NCBI GenBank assembly: GCA_963674665.2
Contig: CAXXPL010000001.1
Coordinates: forward strand, 496,001-560,000
Direction: 5' to 3'
DNA from: G963674665 sp963674665
Lineage (GTDB): Bacteria; Desulfobacterota; Desulfovibrionia; Desulfovibrionales; Desulfovibrionaceae
Length of the DNA stretch: 64,000 nucleotides
Below the pieces are notes generated by a model. That model saw nothing but the letters and a program-made list of their open reading frames with translations, had not been told where the DNA came from and ran no database searches. Every line of letters begins with the position of its first letter. Within the stretch, counting starts at the first letter, position 1. Of this stretch, positions 26,196-34,992 are shown piece by piece. The translations under genes and the position numbers were made by a program.

Positions 26196-28481
26196 CTACT
26201 TGTACTTGTCCAAAATCCCCTGAATCGTGGCAATGTCCACAGGCTTGGGCACATAGTCGTCCATGCCGGCCTGCTGGAACCTTTTCCTGTCCTCGTCCAT
26301 GGCATAGGCGGTGAGGGCGATGACCGGAAGCGTCGCGTTCTCGTCTCCCGCCTCTCCGTTGCGGATGGCCATTGTGGCGGCCACACCGTCCATCAGGGGC
26401 ATCTGGATGTCCATGAGCACCAGGTCGAACTCATCCTGACCAAGGGCTTTCAGGGCCGAGGCTCCGTCAGAGACCAGTGTCACGTCGCAGTCGCTTTTTT
26501 CGAGAACCTTGCACAGGGTCAGTTGGTTGACCTTGTCGTCTTCGGCCACGAGCACGTTGAGGCGTCTGTCCTGCGCACCTTGCGACAGAAGATCCGGAGC
26601 CACTATTCCGCGCCGTTTTCCAGTCCTCTTGAACGGTATGCAGAAATGGATGGATGTGCCTTTGCCCACTTCGCTGTCGATGGAGATGTGCCCCCCCATG
26701 AGGGAGACGAGCCTCTTCACTATGGCGAGCCCGAGTCCCGCTCCCTGGAATTGGCGTGTGTATCCGCCATCCGCCTGGGTGAAGGAATCGAATATGTCTT
26801 CCAGCTTTTCGTCCGGGATGCCCACGCCCGTGTCCGAGACGGAAAACAGGATCCTGCAGCATGAGCCGTCATCGATGGACAGGGGGCAGGCCTCCACCAG
26901 CACCCGGCCCTTTCTGGTGAACTTGAGTGCGTTGCCCACCAGGTTGTTCAGGATCTGGTGCAGGCGGTTGGCATCCCCGACCAGACGCTCCGGGATTCCC
27001 GGCGAGATCTCGAAGTCGAGACTCAAGTCGGCTTGCTCGGCCGCGGCGGAGGAAAGAGCCTGAACCGATTCCAGGGTGTCCTTCAGGTCAAAGGGCGCGT
27101 TGAAGATTTCCAGACGCCCGGCCTCGATCTTGGAAATGTCCAGAATGTCGCCCAGGAGCCTGGTGAGGCGTTTGCAGGATTCCACTCCGGTGTCGGCGAG
27201 GTCCTTCTGTTCGCGGCTCAAGGAAGTCGTCTGCAACAGTTGCAGCATACCCATGATGCCGTTGAGCGGGGTCCGGATTTCGTGGCTCATGTTGGCCAGG
27301 AACTCGTTCTTGGCCTGATTCGCGCGTTTTTCAGCCTCGTGGGCCTGTTTGTACGACTCCCTGCTCTTTTCCAACTTTTCGAGGTTCCGCGCGGAGTCCA
27401 GGGATACGGCCGCCAACTCCGCGAACATGCTCGCCAGGGATGCGTCCTCCTTGTCGAACCCGCCGGGCTTGTTGGCCAGTCCGATGACGCCCACCGCCTT
27501 GTCCTGGATTACCAGGGGCGCGAACATCACATTGTCCAGATGTACGTGCCCTTTTGGCATGAAGACCATCCACCGGCTGTTGTTGAAGTCGTTCTCATAT
27601 ACCACCGTTCGATGCTTGTAGGATTGCTCGCGCAATCCCCGGATGGGCATGGGGAGGTTGGGATCAACTGTGCAGGGGCGCCCCCCGGCTTCCAGGAACA
27701 ATACCTCGTTGTTGGAGCCGTCCCTTGAGAGCAGGGCCACATACCCGGCGGTGGAGCCGATGAGCTTGGAGCAGTCGTAAAAGATCGTCTTGGCGGCATC
27801 GGTGAAGCTGGCGCCCCGGTTCACTGTCTTGGAACTGGACAACAGGGCCGTGAGCCTGCGTTCGGTCCATTGCGACCTCCTCAGAGCCTTTTCCGCCCCA
27901 AGCTGCGCCTCTTTTACCGGAGTGACGTCCAGGGCGGTGAAGGTGACGCCCATGGACCAGTTCTCCGCGTTCACAGGGGTGAAGCTCATGATGGTGTGGA
28001 TGGGGGTGCCGTTCTTTTTCCGGAGCGAGGTTTCCACCGTTCCGGTGCCCTTGCTCGGAATCTGCCTGCTTTTCTCGTCCATGACGCGGTTGAAGTCGTC
28101 CTCGCAGGGGTAGATCATCAGCATGCGCTTTCCGATGAGTTCGCTCTTCTCGTACCCGAGCATCCGGCAAAAGGAGTCGTTGACGTCAACGAAGACACGG
28201 TCCCTGGAGATGCCGATGCCTATGGGCGAGGCATGGAACAGGCTTTCGAGCTCGGCCTTGCGGGAGTCCAGCTCCTCCCGCACGAGCTCGAGTTCGGCGT
28301 TCCGGAGCCTGGACTCCAGGACGGCGATGATGATGCCTGTCACCCCTCCGAACAAAACGGGAATGATGAAGTCTTCCGGAACGATGTCGATGACGGTGTA
28401 TAGTTTATGGAGCGTTGAGAGGAATGCCAGACATAAGGCGCCTGTTGCGGAGTACAACAACAATCTATGCATGGAAATCAT
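26196..28481 (-). CDS. Membrane-anchored hybrid histidine kinase (PAS-GAF-HisKA-HATPase-REC)
   Basis: 761 residues from ATG 28481, which has AAGGAG 7 nt upstream; ATG 28511 is a weaker alternative. Two membrane segments near residues 5-25 and 36-55 (YSATGALCLAFLSTL, FIIPVLFGGVTGIIIAVLE) leave almost no periplasmic domain. Then a coiled coil, PAS (about 75-195), GAF (about 215-365), HisKA with MSHEIRTPLNG (about 405), HATPase with LVGNALKFT and GAGLGLAIVKRL, and a receiver with LVLMDIQMPLMDG (Asp near 690). Autophosphorylation then relays to the internal receiver; no output domain. Its phosphotransfer core closely resembles that of the kinase at 18603. Confidence 0.93.
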   Translation of the reverse strand: MISMHRLLLYSATGALCLAFLSTLHKLYTVIDIVPEDFIIPVLFGGVTGIIIAVLESRLRNAELELVREELDSRKAELESLFHASPIGIGISRDRVFVDVNDSFCRMLGYEKSELIGKRMLMIYPCEDDFNRVMDEKSRQIPSKGTGTVETSLRKKNGTPIHTIMSFTPVNAENWSMGVTFTALDVTPVKEAQLGAEKALRRSQWTERRLTALLSSSKTVNRGASFTDAAKTIFYDCSKLIGSTAGYVALLSRDGSNNEVLFLEAGGRPCTVDPNLPMPIRGLREQSYKHRTVVYENDFNNSRWMVFMPKGHVHLDNVMFAPLVIQDKAVGVIGLANKPGGFDKEDASLASMFAELAAVSLDSARNLEKLEKSRESYKQAHEAEKRANQAKNEFLANMSHEIRTPLNGIMGMLQLLQTTSLSREQKDLADTGVESCKRLTRLLGDILDISKIEAGRLEIFNAPFDLKDTLESVQALSSAAAEQADLSLDFEISPGIPERLVGDANRLHQILNNLVGNALKFTRKGRVLVEACPLSIDDGSCCRILFSVSDTGVGIPDEKLEDIFDSFTQADGGYTRQFQGAGLGLAIVKRLVSLMGGHISIDSEVGKGTSIHFCIPFKRTGKRRGIVAPDLLSQGAQDRRLNVLVAEDDKVNQLTLCKVLEKSDCDVTLVSDGASALKALGQDEFDLVLMDIQMPLMDGVAATMAIRNGEAGDENATLPVIALTAYAMDEDRKRFQQAGMDDYVPKPVDIATIQGILDKYK

Positions 28482-28814
28482 CAAGATGCTCCTTGTGCGA
28501 CTTTTGAGCATTTATTCCGCATCGATATGTTATACAGGGGGCGGCCTCCGGTGTTGGCTGCCGGAACCGAAGACTTTTATTACTATGGGAATGGAAAAAT
28601 GGAAATGGCAAACTGATTTTCAGTGGCAGGCAAGCTGGATATATTCGCTGCTCAATGGGAAAATCAAGATTGCCGCAGGATTGAGAAAAACAGCATCAAG
28701 ATGCCCCGTTCAGGCGAGATGTTTCGCCGGGAAGTATGCATGCTATGGTGGTATATTTTAAGGTTGGCGCTGTCCGTTCCCGGTGATGACTTCCGGCTCG
28801 CCGGACCCGGATAT
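28482..28814. other. 333-nt intergenic region
   Basis: Contains the start region of the kinase gene on the minus strand and the end of the MFS gene. A stretch at 28540-28620 is moderately AT-rich. No gene, RNA or terminator could be supported. Confidence 0.4.
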
Positions 28815-30047
28815 TCACCTGCTTCGAAGCGCAAGGCTGCAGACGATTGCCAGGGTAACGAGAATCGCGGCCGAACAGGCCATTATGACGCCCTGCCAGC
28901 CAAGGGACTCCCATACGCCCCGCAACAGCACCGAGGAGATGCTTCCGCCGCCGATGCAGCAGAGGATGTACAGCGACGACGCGCTCCCCAGGGAATCCGC
29001 CGGGAGGCCGCGCCCCATGAGCAGGAACAGCAAGGGCTGGCAGGCGTACACGCCCAGAAAGAGCAGGGCGATTCCCAGGGTGGTCCCTGGCACGCTCATG
29101 CTCCAGCCGAGTGCCTGCAGCGCCAGCAGGCAACACAGCAACCCCGGCAGGATGACCCTGAATACCCCGAAGCGCTGCGAGAGTCCCCCGGAGAATGGCG
29201 CGATGATTGCGGCCAGCCCGGCAAAGCTGATCCAGCCCACCTGCCCGGAGGTGAAATCAAAAGGCGGGGCGGTGAGCCGGAAGGTCAGGAAGGTAATGGC
29301 CCCGAGAAAGCCGAAGAACAGGGAAAATCCCGCCAACAACAGGGCAACGGATTGTGTATGGAGCAGGACCCGAAGCATGTTGCCGTACAGGGTGGAGAGG
29401 TCTGCCGGGGCGATGCGCCAATCTCCCGGAGCGCGCAACACCCTCCGGGAACAAAGGGCTAGCAGGGCCAACAGCCCTGCGAACAGCCTGTATGAGACTT
29501 CCCATCCCAATACCTGCGTGCCCAGGCCGAGGGCGGCGCGCCCCACGATGATGCCCATGGTGGCCGAGGCCACGACCGCGCCTATGTACAATCCCTGCCG
29601 ATGCTGGGGCGACAGCCGCGTGGCGTAGGGAAACATCGCCGCAGGGATCAGCGCGGCCGCGCCCCCGGCTATTGCCATACAGCCGAGAAACACGGGAAAG
29701 CTCCCGGTCATAGACGCGCAGAGCAGCAGGGCGGCGATGAGCGCAAGACCCAGGGCGGTCAGTCTGGCCGGGTGGAAAGCGTCGGCCAGGGGGCCCGCGA
29801 GCAGAAAGGCCAGGGCGTAGCCCGTGGACGTGAAGCTGAAGCTCAGGGCCGCGTCCTTGGAATCCAGGGCAAAGGACCTTGCCAGGTCCATGAATATGGC
29901 TTGGTTCATGAACACGGTGACCACGGCCAGCATGGTGACGAGGCAGACCATGCATAGGCGCGGCAGGGTGATGTACTCGGCGCTCCGCGTCACGGACTCC
30001 GGAGCGGACTCAATGCATGAGACTATTGCTTTGCAAGTCAGGGACAT
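28815..30047 (-). CDS. MFS transporter
   Basis: 410 residues, ATG 30047 behind GGAGG. Twelve hydrophobic segments. The loop after TM2 reads GPLADAFHPARLTALG, a variant of the MFS motif A, and a second such loop GGLSQRFGVFRV occurs in the C-terminal half. This subgroup resembles YnfM/arabinose-efflux-type exporters. It follows a MerR-family gene on the same strand, with a MerR-type operator in the 100-nt gap, so it is probably a drug or metabolite exporter induced through that regulator. The first 25 residues are a cytosolic extension with two cysteines. Confidence 0.9.
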   Translation of the reverse strand: MSLTCKAIVSCIESAPESVTRSAEYITLPRLCMVCLVTMLAVVTVFMNQAIFMDLARSFALDSKDAALSFSFTSTGYALAFLLAGPLADAFHPARLTALGLALIAALLLCASMTGSFPVFLGCMAIAGGAAALIPAAMFPYATRLSPQHRQGLYIGAVVASATMGIIVGRAALGLGTQVLGWEVSYRLFAGLLALLALCSRRVLRAPGDWRIAPADLSTLYGNMLRVLLHTQSVALLLAGFSLFFGFLGAITFLTFRLTAPPFDFTSGQVGWISFAGLAAIIAPFSGGLSQRFGVFRVILPGLLCCLLALQALGWSMSVPGTTLGIALLFLGVYACQPLLFLLMGRGLPADSLGSASSLYILCCIGGGSISSVLLRGVWESLGWQGVIMACSAAILVTLAIVCSLALRSR

Positions 30048-30108
30048 GGCAATGACCTCCAGGCGCTTTCAAGGTATGAACGGCAAGGGTTTTTCCACCA
30101 ATCCCAAA

Positions 30109-30139
30109 GCCGTAGCACTTGGAGTTCACTCTAAGTCAA
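30109..30139 (-). promoter_or_regulatory. MerR-type operator/promoter for the MFS gene
   Basis: On the minus strand TTGACT (30139-30134) serves as -35. The near-palindrome CTTAGAGTGAACTCCAAG (30135-30118) fills the spacer, and a weak -10-like TACGGC lies 19 nt from the -35. A palindrome inside a long 19-nt spacer is the hallmark of promoters activated by MerR proteins. It starts 15 nt after the merR stop codon. Confidence 0.75.
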
Positions 30140-30149
30140 CAGGTACAGC

Positions 30150-30578
30150 TCAATTTTTAGTTCTCAGGCAGGAGAAATTTTTCCCAGGGTATTCCGAGGG
30201 GGATACCATCCTGAAAACCGGCTTCAACAGCTCGTTGTGGACCTTGAAGGCGAGAATTTCATGATCGATGAGGTCGATGTGCTCAAGGATCTCCCTGTGC
30301 AGTTCCTCCAGCCTTGCCTTGTGCCTCTCCAGCACCTTGAGGCGTTCGCAGTCCGGTCCGCAGCAATGGTGGCGCATACCGGCGAAGATCTGGATATCCT
30401 TCAGCGGCATGTCCATGCCCTTGAGCCGCTTGACGCACCTGGCCCAGCGCACGTCCCGGTGCGAGTAGTGCCTGTGTCCGCTGGCATCCCGCTCCACGTG
30501 GAGCAGCCCGAGTTTTTCATAGTAGCGCAGGGTGTGCTCGGTCATGCCCGTGAGCCTGGCGAATTCCCGGATTTTCAT
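30150..30578 (-). CDS. MerR-family transcriptional regulator
   Basis: 142 residues from ATG 30578 with AAGGAGG upstream. N-terminal winged helix MKIREFARLTGMTEHTLRYYEKLGLL ... GHRHYSHRDVRWARCVKRLKGMDMPL. Then a dimerisation coiled coil (LKVLERHKARLEELHREILEHIDLIDHEI) and a short C-terminus. HHCCGPDC between them has clustered cysteines and histidines that could bind metal, but small-molecule MerR members also carry such residues. It lies upstream of the MFS gene and probably activates it from the operator in the gap. Confidence 0.9.
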   Translation of the reverse strand: MKIREFARLTGMTEHTLRYYEKLGLLHVERDASGHRHYSHRDVRWARCVKRLKGMDMPLKDIQIFAGMRHHCCGPDCERLKVLERHKARLEELHREILEHIDLIDHEILAFKVHNELLKPVFRMVSPSEYPGKNFSCLRTKN

Positions 30579-30719
30579 GAGCGCCTCCTTGGGGTTCAAC
30601 GATAACAGGAAATCGATGCCGCGTCAGCGCCCATTGTCCGGGAGTGAATTCAGGGATACAGAGGGGCGTCGATACGGGCGTTGTACCTGTACGTGATGAA
30701 ACAATGCAAGGAGCGACCA

Positions 30720-31010
30720 ATGTTTATTGTCCTGTTGAATTATGTGAAGTCCCTGGACGAGGTGGACCGGCTCGTTGAGGCGCATGTGGCCTATCTGGAT
30801 GAACAATACGCGCAGGGGCGTTTCATCGCCTCGGGAAGGAAGGTGCCGCGCACCGGCGGGGTGATCCTCTCCCGCATGGAGTCGCGCGAGGCCCTGGAAG
30901 CCGTACTGGCCAAGGACCCTTTTGCCGAGCACGGGGTGGCGTCCTATGAAATCGTGGAGTTCGTGCCGAGCAAGGTGTTGCCCGGCTATGAGAATCTGCA
31001 GGAGAAGTGA
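30720..31010 (+). CDS. YciI-family protein
   Basis: 96 residues from ATG 30720 (CAAGGAG upstream). FIVLLNYVKSLDEVDRLVEAHVAYLDEQYAQGRFIASGR is the ferredoxin-like YciI/YCII domain, including the conserved H (HVAYL) and the G-x-F-x-x-S-G-R segment. The C-terminal half has DPFAEHGVASYEIVEF, with the D-P-F motif that forms part of the putative active-site cleft. The function of YciI proteins is poorly defined; some are small hydrolase- or dehalogenase-like enzymes. Divergent from the MerR gene. Confidence 0.9.
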   Translation: MFIVLLNYVKSLDEVDRLVEAHVAYLDEQYAQGRFIASGRKVPRTGGVILSRMESREALEAVLAKDPFAEHGVASYEIVEFVPSKVLPGYENLQEK

Positions 31011-31021
31011 GCCCTTCGGTC

Positions 31022-31541
31022 TCAGGGACGTTTCAGCCGCTTGCAGTACAGGGCGGTTCCGTGGAGTGTCCAGTCCGGGCAAACCGCAAAGTCAGGAATA
31101 ACCCCGCAGCGCTTCCACCCGAGGTGCTGGTAGATGGTCTCGGCGTTGCCGCCCTCGTGGGTGTCCAGAACCAGGAGGCGCAGGCCCAGGGCAACGGCAT
31201 GCTCTTCGGCCGCGTTCATGAGTTGCGTGGCGATGTGCCTGCCCCTGTGGGTGCTGAACACGAACAGCTTTTGCACCTCGCCCCTGTGCTTGCCGTTCTC
31301 CTTGGGGCAGGGCGCCCCCTGCACGGTGCCCACGATGGCGTTGTTGTCCTCGGTGATGAACAGGGCCAGCCCCGATGCGAGTGCGGGTTCCACAGTGCGC
31401 CAGTAGGCGGCGGCCTTTTCACTGGTCATGGGCAGGACAAATCCCACGGAAGCGCCCCCCTTCACCTGAATCCACGAGCGGGTCGCACAACTCCCGGAAC
31501 CGGGTTTCGGTGATGGAAGTGATTTGGCGAAGCTGAATCAT
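31022..31541 (-). pseudogene. GNAT N-acetyltransferase gene with a +1 frameshift in a C6 run
   Basis: The N-terminal part reads from ATG 31541 (MIQLRQITSITETRFRELCD ... VDSGEGG) and runs off-frame. The remainder (ASVGFVLPMTSEKAAAYW ... EVQKLFVFSTHRGRHIATQLM ... IYQHLGWKR) is in the next frame and ends at 31022. Removing one base from the six-cytosine run at 31455-31460 (G6 on the coding strand) restores a continuous 172-residue GNAT protein with motif A VFSTHRGRHIATQLM. It is either a real frameshift, a slippage switch, or a sequencing error. It converges with the YciI gene; only 11 nt separate them. Confidence 0.75.
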
Positions 31542-31772
31542 TTCAAAACCCTTGATCAAAGGTTTTGCGCCATGAGAGCGGCAGTTAATCTGTAACGGTT
31601 GTTCGCCGTTATGGGAAGGGGCGGGAATGCCCCATGTGGGGGCTTGTGCGCCCATCCGCGCCTGATTCGGGCAATGTGTAAAAGGGAGCTTGTCGAAAGC
31701 GTGTATCAAGTGATACGTATATACCAGTAAGTTTTTCGTGATCCCGCCCCCTCTGTATCCTGTGAGGCTCCC

Positions 31773-32402
31773 GTGAACCAGTCGGTGAACCATGGACTTG
31801 CCGCGATTATGGTAATTGGAGCGGTGGTTGGGCTCGCACCCGCAACTGCCTGGGCCAATGCCGGTCTGCCCATGCTGGTGGTTGTCTGGCCGGCTGCGTG
31901 GGTGGGGTTTGCCCCCATCGTGCTGGTGGAGGCCGCGATCTGGCAAAAGGCCCTGGGCAAGGGGTACATGAAAGCGTTTTCCTTGTCCCTGTGGACAAAT
32001 TTGGGCACAACCGTAATTGGAATTCCGGTCACCTGGGGCGTGCTTCTTGTTTATGAAATCTGTGCCGAAAAGATTCTTGCCTGGTTATGCGAGATCGGGA
32101 TTGTTGATTGCAAATGGCTGAATAAAGCTACAATGAGTCCTATTTATGATATGATTGTCAGATTTCCATGGATGTATGCCGGTCCGGATACTCCATATTG
32201 GTTTTATGTTGTCGCTTTTACGATTCTCATCGTGTTTTTCTTCTTCATGTCCTGGAAGGTTGAATATTTCATGGCGAGATCCATGCAAAAGGATGTGCCC
32301 CTGAAGGTGTTGAACAAGGCCGCACTGGTTGCGAATCTGTTGAGTTATGCACTACTGTTGCTGGGCAGTCTCGTCTATTACGTTATCATTTTGAATACGT
32401 GA
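31773..32402 (+). CDS. Integral membrane protein of unknown function
   Basis: 209 residues from GTG 31773; an internal ATG 12 codons later is an alternative. About four membrane spans: residues 9-28, 35-55 (LPMLVVVWPAAWVGFAPIVL), 75-98 and 145-165 (FYVVAFTILIVFFFFMSW), with a last one near 185-207. A loop with two cysteines (CEIGIVDCKW) lies between spans 3 and 4. The first span could be read as a signal peptide (TAWA-NA). No family recognised. The following GNAT gene starts 11 nt downstream, so they are probably cotranscribed. Confidence 0.7.
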   Translation: MNQSVNHGLAAIMVIGAVVGLAPATAWANAGLPMLVVVWPAAWVGFAPIVLVEAAIWQKALGKGYMKAFSLSLWTNLGTTVIGIPVTWGVLLVYEICAEKILAWLCEIGIVDCKWLNKATMSPIYDMIVRFPWMYAGPDTPYWFYVVAFTILIVFFFFMSWKVEYFMARSMQKDVPLKVLNKAALVANLLSYALLLLGSLVYYVIILNT

Positions 32403-32413
32403 GAGGTGTTTCC

Positions 32414-32866
32414 ATGCCGCGAGTGAGAAGCGCTGTTTTGGATGATCTGGACGCGTTCGTGGACCTGGCCCGGGAGGTGGAGCCGCTCTTCGGGCCCATG
32501 GTGGATGATCAGGATTTTCACGCTGGCATCCGCAAGGCCATGGAATCCAATGCCCTGCTCTGCGCCGTGGATGACGCGGACCATCTCGAGGGGGCGATTG
32601 CGGTGGATTTCGCCACCAACACCATTGTCTGGCTGGCGGTAAGTTCGAAGAGTCGGGGTGAGGGGATGGGGGGCGCATTGTTGCGGCACGCCCTGGAAAA
32701 GCTCGACGCGAAACGTCCGGTGAGCGTTACCACCTTTGCCAAGGGCGCGCCGGAGGCCGAACCGGCAAGACGGCTCTACGAGCGGAACGGGTTCCGGGAA
32801 GTGGCTTCGGTCGGTTCCAATCCCGCGGGCTATGCCACGGTGCTCATGAAGCGCAATCTGTTCTGA
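32414..32866 (+). CDS. GNAT N-acetyltransferase
   Basis: 150 residues from ATG 32414 (GAGAGG upstream). N-terminal VRSAVLDDLDAFVDLAREVEPLFG, central strand TIVWLAVSSKSRGEGMGGALLRHALE (motif A with R-G-x-G-x-G/A), and C-terminal ARRLYERNGFREV (motif B). Cytosolic acetyl-CoA-dependent acetyltransferase, substrate unknown. It sits 11 nt behind the membrane protein gene and converges with another, unrelated GNAT gene at 32891-33313. Confidence 0.88.
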   Translation: MPRVRSAVLDDLDAFVDLAREVEPLFGPMVDDQDFHAGIRKAMESNALLCAVDDADHLEGAIAVDFATNTIVWLAVSSKSRGEGMGGALLRHALEKLDAKRPVSVTTFAKGAPEAEPARRLYERNGFREVASVGSNPAGYATVLMKRNLF

Positions 32867-32890
32867 GGGGGCAATTACACAGTGCCTCCC

Positions 32891-33313
32891 TTATTCCGTG
32901 AATCCTTTCTTCCTCATGGCCTCCTCCCTGATGAACCTGGCCATGCCCGTTTTCATGCGGCTGAAGCCGAATTTTCCGTAGAACCCCTCCTTGCCCGGGG
33001 AGGCGTAGAGGATGACGTTGCATTCCCCGACCCGCGCCATGATGTCCTTGATGATGGCCGCGCCGATGCCTTTGCCCTGATGCTCCGGCAGCACGGCGCA
33101 GTCGTAGAGCGCGGCCTGGTACACGCCGTCCGAGATGGCGCGGCCAAAACCCACCAGTGTGCCCCCGTAATATGCGAACACCGTGGTGTGGCTGCCTTGG
33201 AACGCCCGGGCGTGCATTTCCGGGGCATGGTGGGTCATGCCCACGCGCTTCAGAATGTCGGCCACAGCGGGCCAGTCAACGTTGGCGCAATCGTAGCTCA
33301 GCTTCAACTCCAT
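32891..33313 (-). CDS. GNAT N-acetyltransferase
   Basis: 140 residues from ATG 33313 behind AAGGAGA. DWPAVADILKRVGM, then LYDCAVLPEHQGKGIGAAIIKDIM (motif A, Q-G-K-G-I-G loop), and ILYASPGKEGFYGKFGFSRMKTGM, the YASPGxxxFYxKxGF ending of a well-defined GNAT subgroup acting on small amines. Different subgroup from its convergent neighbour. Confidence 0.9.
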   Translation of the reverse strand: MELKLSYDCANVDWPAVADILKRVGMTHHAPEMHARAFQGSHTTVFAYYGGTLVGFGRAISDGVYQAALYDCAVLPEHQGKGIGAAIIKDIMARVGECNVILYASPGKEGFYGKFGFSRMKTGMARFIREEAMRKKGFTE

Positions 33314-33586
33314 GTGCTCTCCTTGCCGATTTGTGACTTTTGTAGATCGGGTGTTGCATTGCAAAAGGTAAAAGGATATTCACCGCCCGAGTTCGAGGAG
33401 ACGAGTCATCATATTTTGCAATGGCCCGGGCGGCAAGCACCTGAACATCGAGGGATGTATGAGAAAGACCTTTGTGGCGCAATCCGTCTGCTGATGGGCG
33501 CCAACCGCGGCAGACGGAGGATTTCCTGTTGATTGCGGGCACGTCGTGCCCTTCTTGTGAACACGAAACACAACAGGAGTCGTCCA

Positions 33587-34360
33587 ATGACGCACGACAT
33601 CGATTATTCGAAATCAGCAAAATACACGGACCTGGACAACATCTACGCGCAGTGCAGCGGCCCGGGAGGGCTCAGGCTCAGCGACTTCATGGCCCAGAAG
33701 ATGGGCCTGTGGCCCGAGGCGCGGCTGCTGGATGTGGGGTGCAACCGAGGCGTGCAGACCTGCTTCCTGGCCAGGGAGTACGGCGCCTCCATCCTGGGCA
33801 TAGACCCCTGGGACGACCGCATGCACGGCGACCCCATGGTGGAGCACGTGCGCCGCAACGCCGAGGAATGGGGCGTGTCCAACGCCGTGCTGGCGCAGAG
33901 AATAGGCGTGCCCGAGACCAACCTGGCCTCGGAGTCCTTTGACTTCGCGCTCTCCACCACCGCCCTGGAGATGGTGCGCGGCTTGAAGGGAGAGCAGGGG
34001 TACCTGGACTGCCTCAGGGAGATCCGCCGCGTGCTCAGACCCGGCGGCGTGTTTGGTTTGGGCGAGCCCATGCACCTGGACGTGCCGCTGCCCCTTGATC
34101 TGGAACCCCATGTGTCCGGCGGAGACTTCCCCTGGAAGAAGTGCTTCCGGGATATCCGCAGCACAGTGGCCGATGTGGAGCGCGCCGGGTTCGAGATCCT
34201 GGAAAGCGGGTATGCCCCTGACGCGTGGTCCTGGTGGATGGAGTTCGCCAGGCATGATCCCTTCTGCAAGGAGGACCCCGAGGGCGACCCCAGGACCCTG
34301 ACCGTGGACAACGGCCGCTGGACAAGCTTCGGGTACGTGATCGCCAGAGTGAACGAGTAG
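33587..34360 (+). CDS. Class I SAM-dependent methyltransferase
   Basis: 257 residues from ATG 33587 (ACAGGAG upstream). Motif I is ARLLDVGCNRGVQTCFLA (residues ~37-54), motif post-I ILGIDPWDD, a motif IV-like SFDFALSTTALEMVRG, and LREIRRVLRPGGVFGLGEPM (motifs V-VI) typical of UbiE/Methyltransf_11 enzymes. The C-terminal third (YAPDAWSWWMEFARHDPFC) would form the substrate cap. Acceptor unknown. It is monocistronic, followed by a GC-rich hairpin. Confidence 0.9.
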   Translation: MTHDIDYSKSAKYTDLDNIYAQCSGPGGLRLSDFMAQKMGLWPEARLLDVGCNRGVQTCFLAREYGASILGIDPWDDRMHGDPMVEHVRRNAEEWGVSNAVLAQRIGVPETNLASESFDFALSTTALEMVRGLKGEQGYLDCLREIRRVLRPGGVFGLGEPMHLDVPLPLDLEPHVSGGDFPWKKCFRDIRSTVADVERAGFEILESGYAPDAWSWWMEFARHDPFCKEDPEGDPRTLTVDNGRWTSFGYVIARVNE

Positions 34361-34369
34361 CAGCAATCG

Positions 34370-34406
34370 CCGGGGGGGGAGGGCCAGGTGCTCCCTCCCC
34401 CGGTTT
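34370..34406 (+). terminator. GC-rich hairpin after the methyltransferase gene
   Basis: CCGGGGGGGAG (34370-34380) pairs with CTCCCTCCCCCGG (34391-34403), followed only by TTT. A likely but weak intrinsic terminator. Confidence 0.5.
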
Positions 34407-34411
34407 CAGTA

Positions 34412-34437
34412 GCACTTCCGGATAATGTGATTAATCA
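34412..34437 (-). repeat. Fragment of the structured dispersed repeat, copy C
   Basis: GCACTTCCGGATAATGTGAT and the next bases match the outer end of copies A (25995) and B (58880). The rest of the element is missing, as if cut off or never inserted. It lies between the methyltransferase hairpin and the MarR promoter. Confidence 0.6.
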
Positions 34438-34488
34438 GCTCATCGTTAGATCCCTGTTTTGATGTGTTGGCACAGATTGACATAACCT

Positions 34489-34524
34489 TTGACGCTTTCA
34501 AAAAAGAGTGTATATACACGCTTT
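34489..34524 (+). promoter_or_regulatory. MarR-family operator over a promoter
   Basis: TTGACG (34489-34494) and TATATA/TATACA around 34511-34518 form a promoter. The perfect palindrome GTGTATATACAC (34508-34519), extended by AAAG/CTTT on each side to a 22-nt imperfect one (34503-34524), covers the -10 region. A regulator bound here would block transcription of the MarR gene starting at 34553 and of the genes behind it. Confidence 0.7.
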
Positions 34525-34552
34525 GTTCAAACCAAGCTCTTTGCGAGAAGCA

Positions 34553-34990
34553 ATGAACGAACCATGCAAGAACTCCGGTCCCTGCCTTTGTGGAACCCTG
34601 CGCCGAGCCTCACGGCTGGTGACACACGTCTATGACGAGTTTCTCAGGCCCGTGGGGCTGAAGGTGACGCAGTTCTCCATGCTCCGCGCCATCGAGGCGG
34701 ACGCCCCCTTGAGTGTGAGCGAGTTGGCCGACAGGTTGTTGCTGGAGCGGACCTCCTGCACACGCAACCTGGGGCTGCTGGAGAAAATGGGCATAGTGAC
34801 GCTCCGAGAGGGGGAGGACAGGCGGGTGAAATTGGTGGCCCTGAGCGGGCACGGGAAAACCGTGCTGCGGCGGGCCATTCCCCTGTGGGAGCGGGCGCAG
34901 GAACACGTGAACAACCTCTTCGGCGTGGACAACATGCCCGCGCTTGTCCGGCAACTCATTGAGATCACGGACGAGTTGAAGGAGAGATAG
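34553..34990 (+). CDS. MarR-family transcriptional regulator
   Basis: 145 residues from ATG 34553. Winged helix: VGLKVTQFSMLRAIEADAPLSVSELADRLLLERTSCTRNLGLLEKMGIVTLREGEDRRVKLVALSG, ending in the D-R-R beta-wing. Flanking helices form the dimer interface. The N-terminus has CKNSGPCLCG, so redox or metal sensing through cysteines is possible but unproven. The PLP enzyme gene starts 2 nt after the stop, so it is an operon. The palindrome at 34508-34519 suggests autoregulation. Confidence 0.9.
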   Translation: MNEPCKNSGPCLCGTLRRASRLVTHVYDEFLRPVGLKVTQFSMLRAIEADAPLSVSELADRLLLERTSCTRNLGLLEKMGIVTLREGEDRRVKLVALSGHGKTVLRRAIPLWERAQEHVNNLFGVDNMPALVRQLIEITDELKER

Positions 34991-34992
34991 AC

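Noticed and set aside
25811..26314. Protein encoded across structured repeat copy A
   Set aside because: The frame does not stay open in copy B and overlaps the end of the gene at 25245; conservation is in stem pairing, not in codons.
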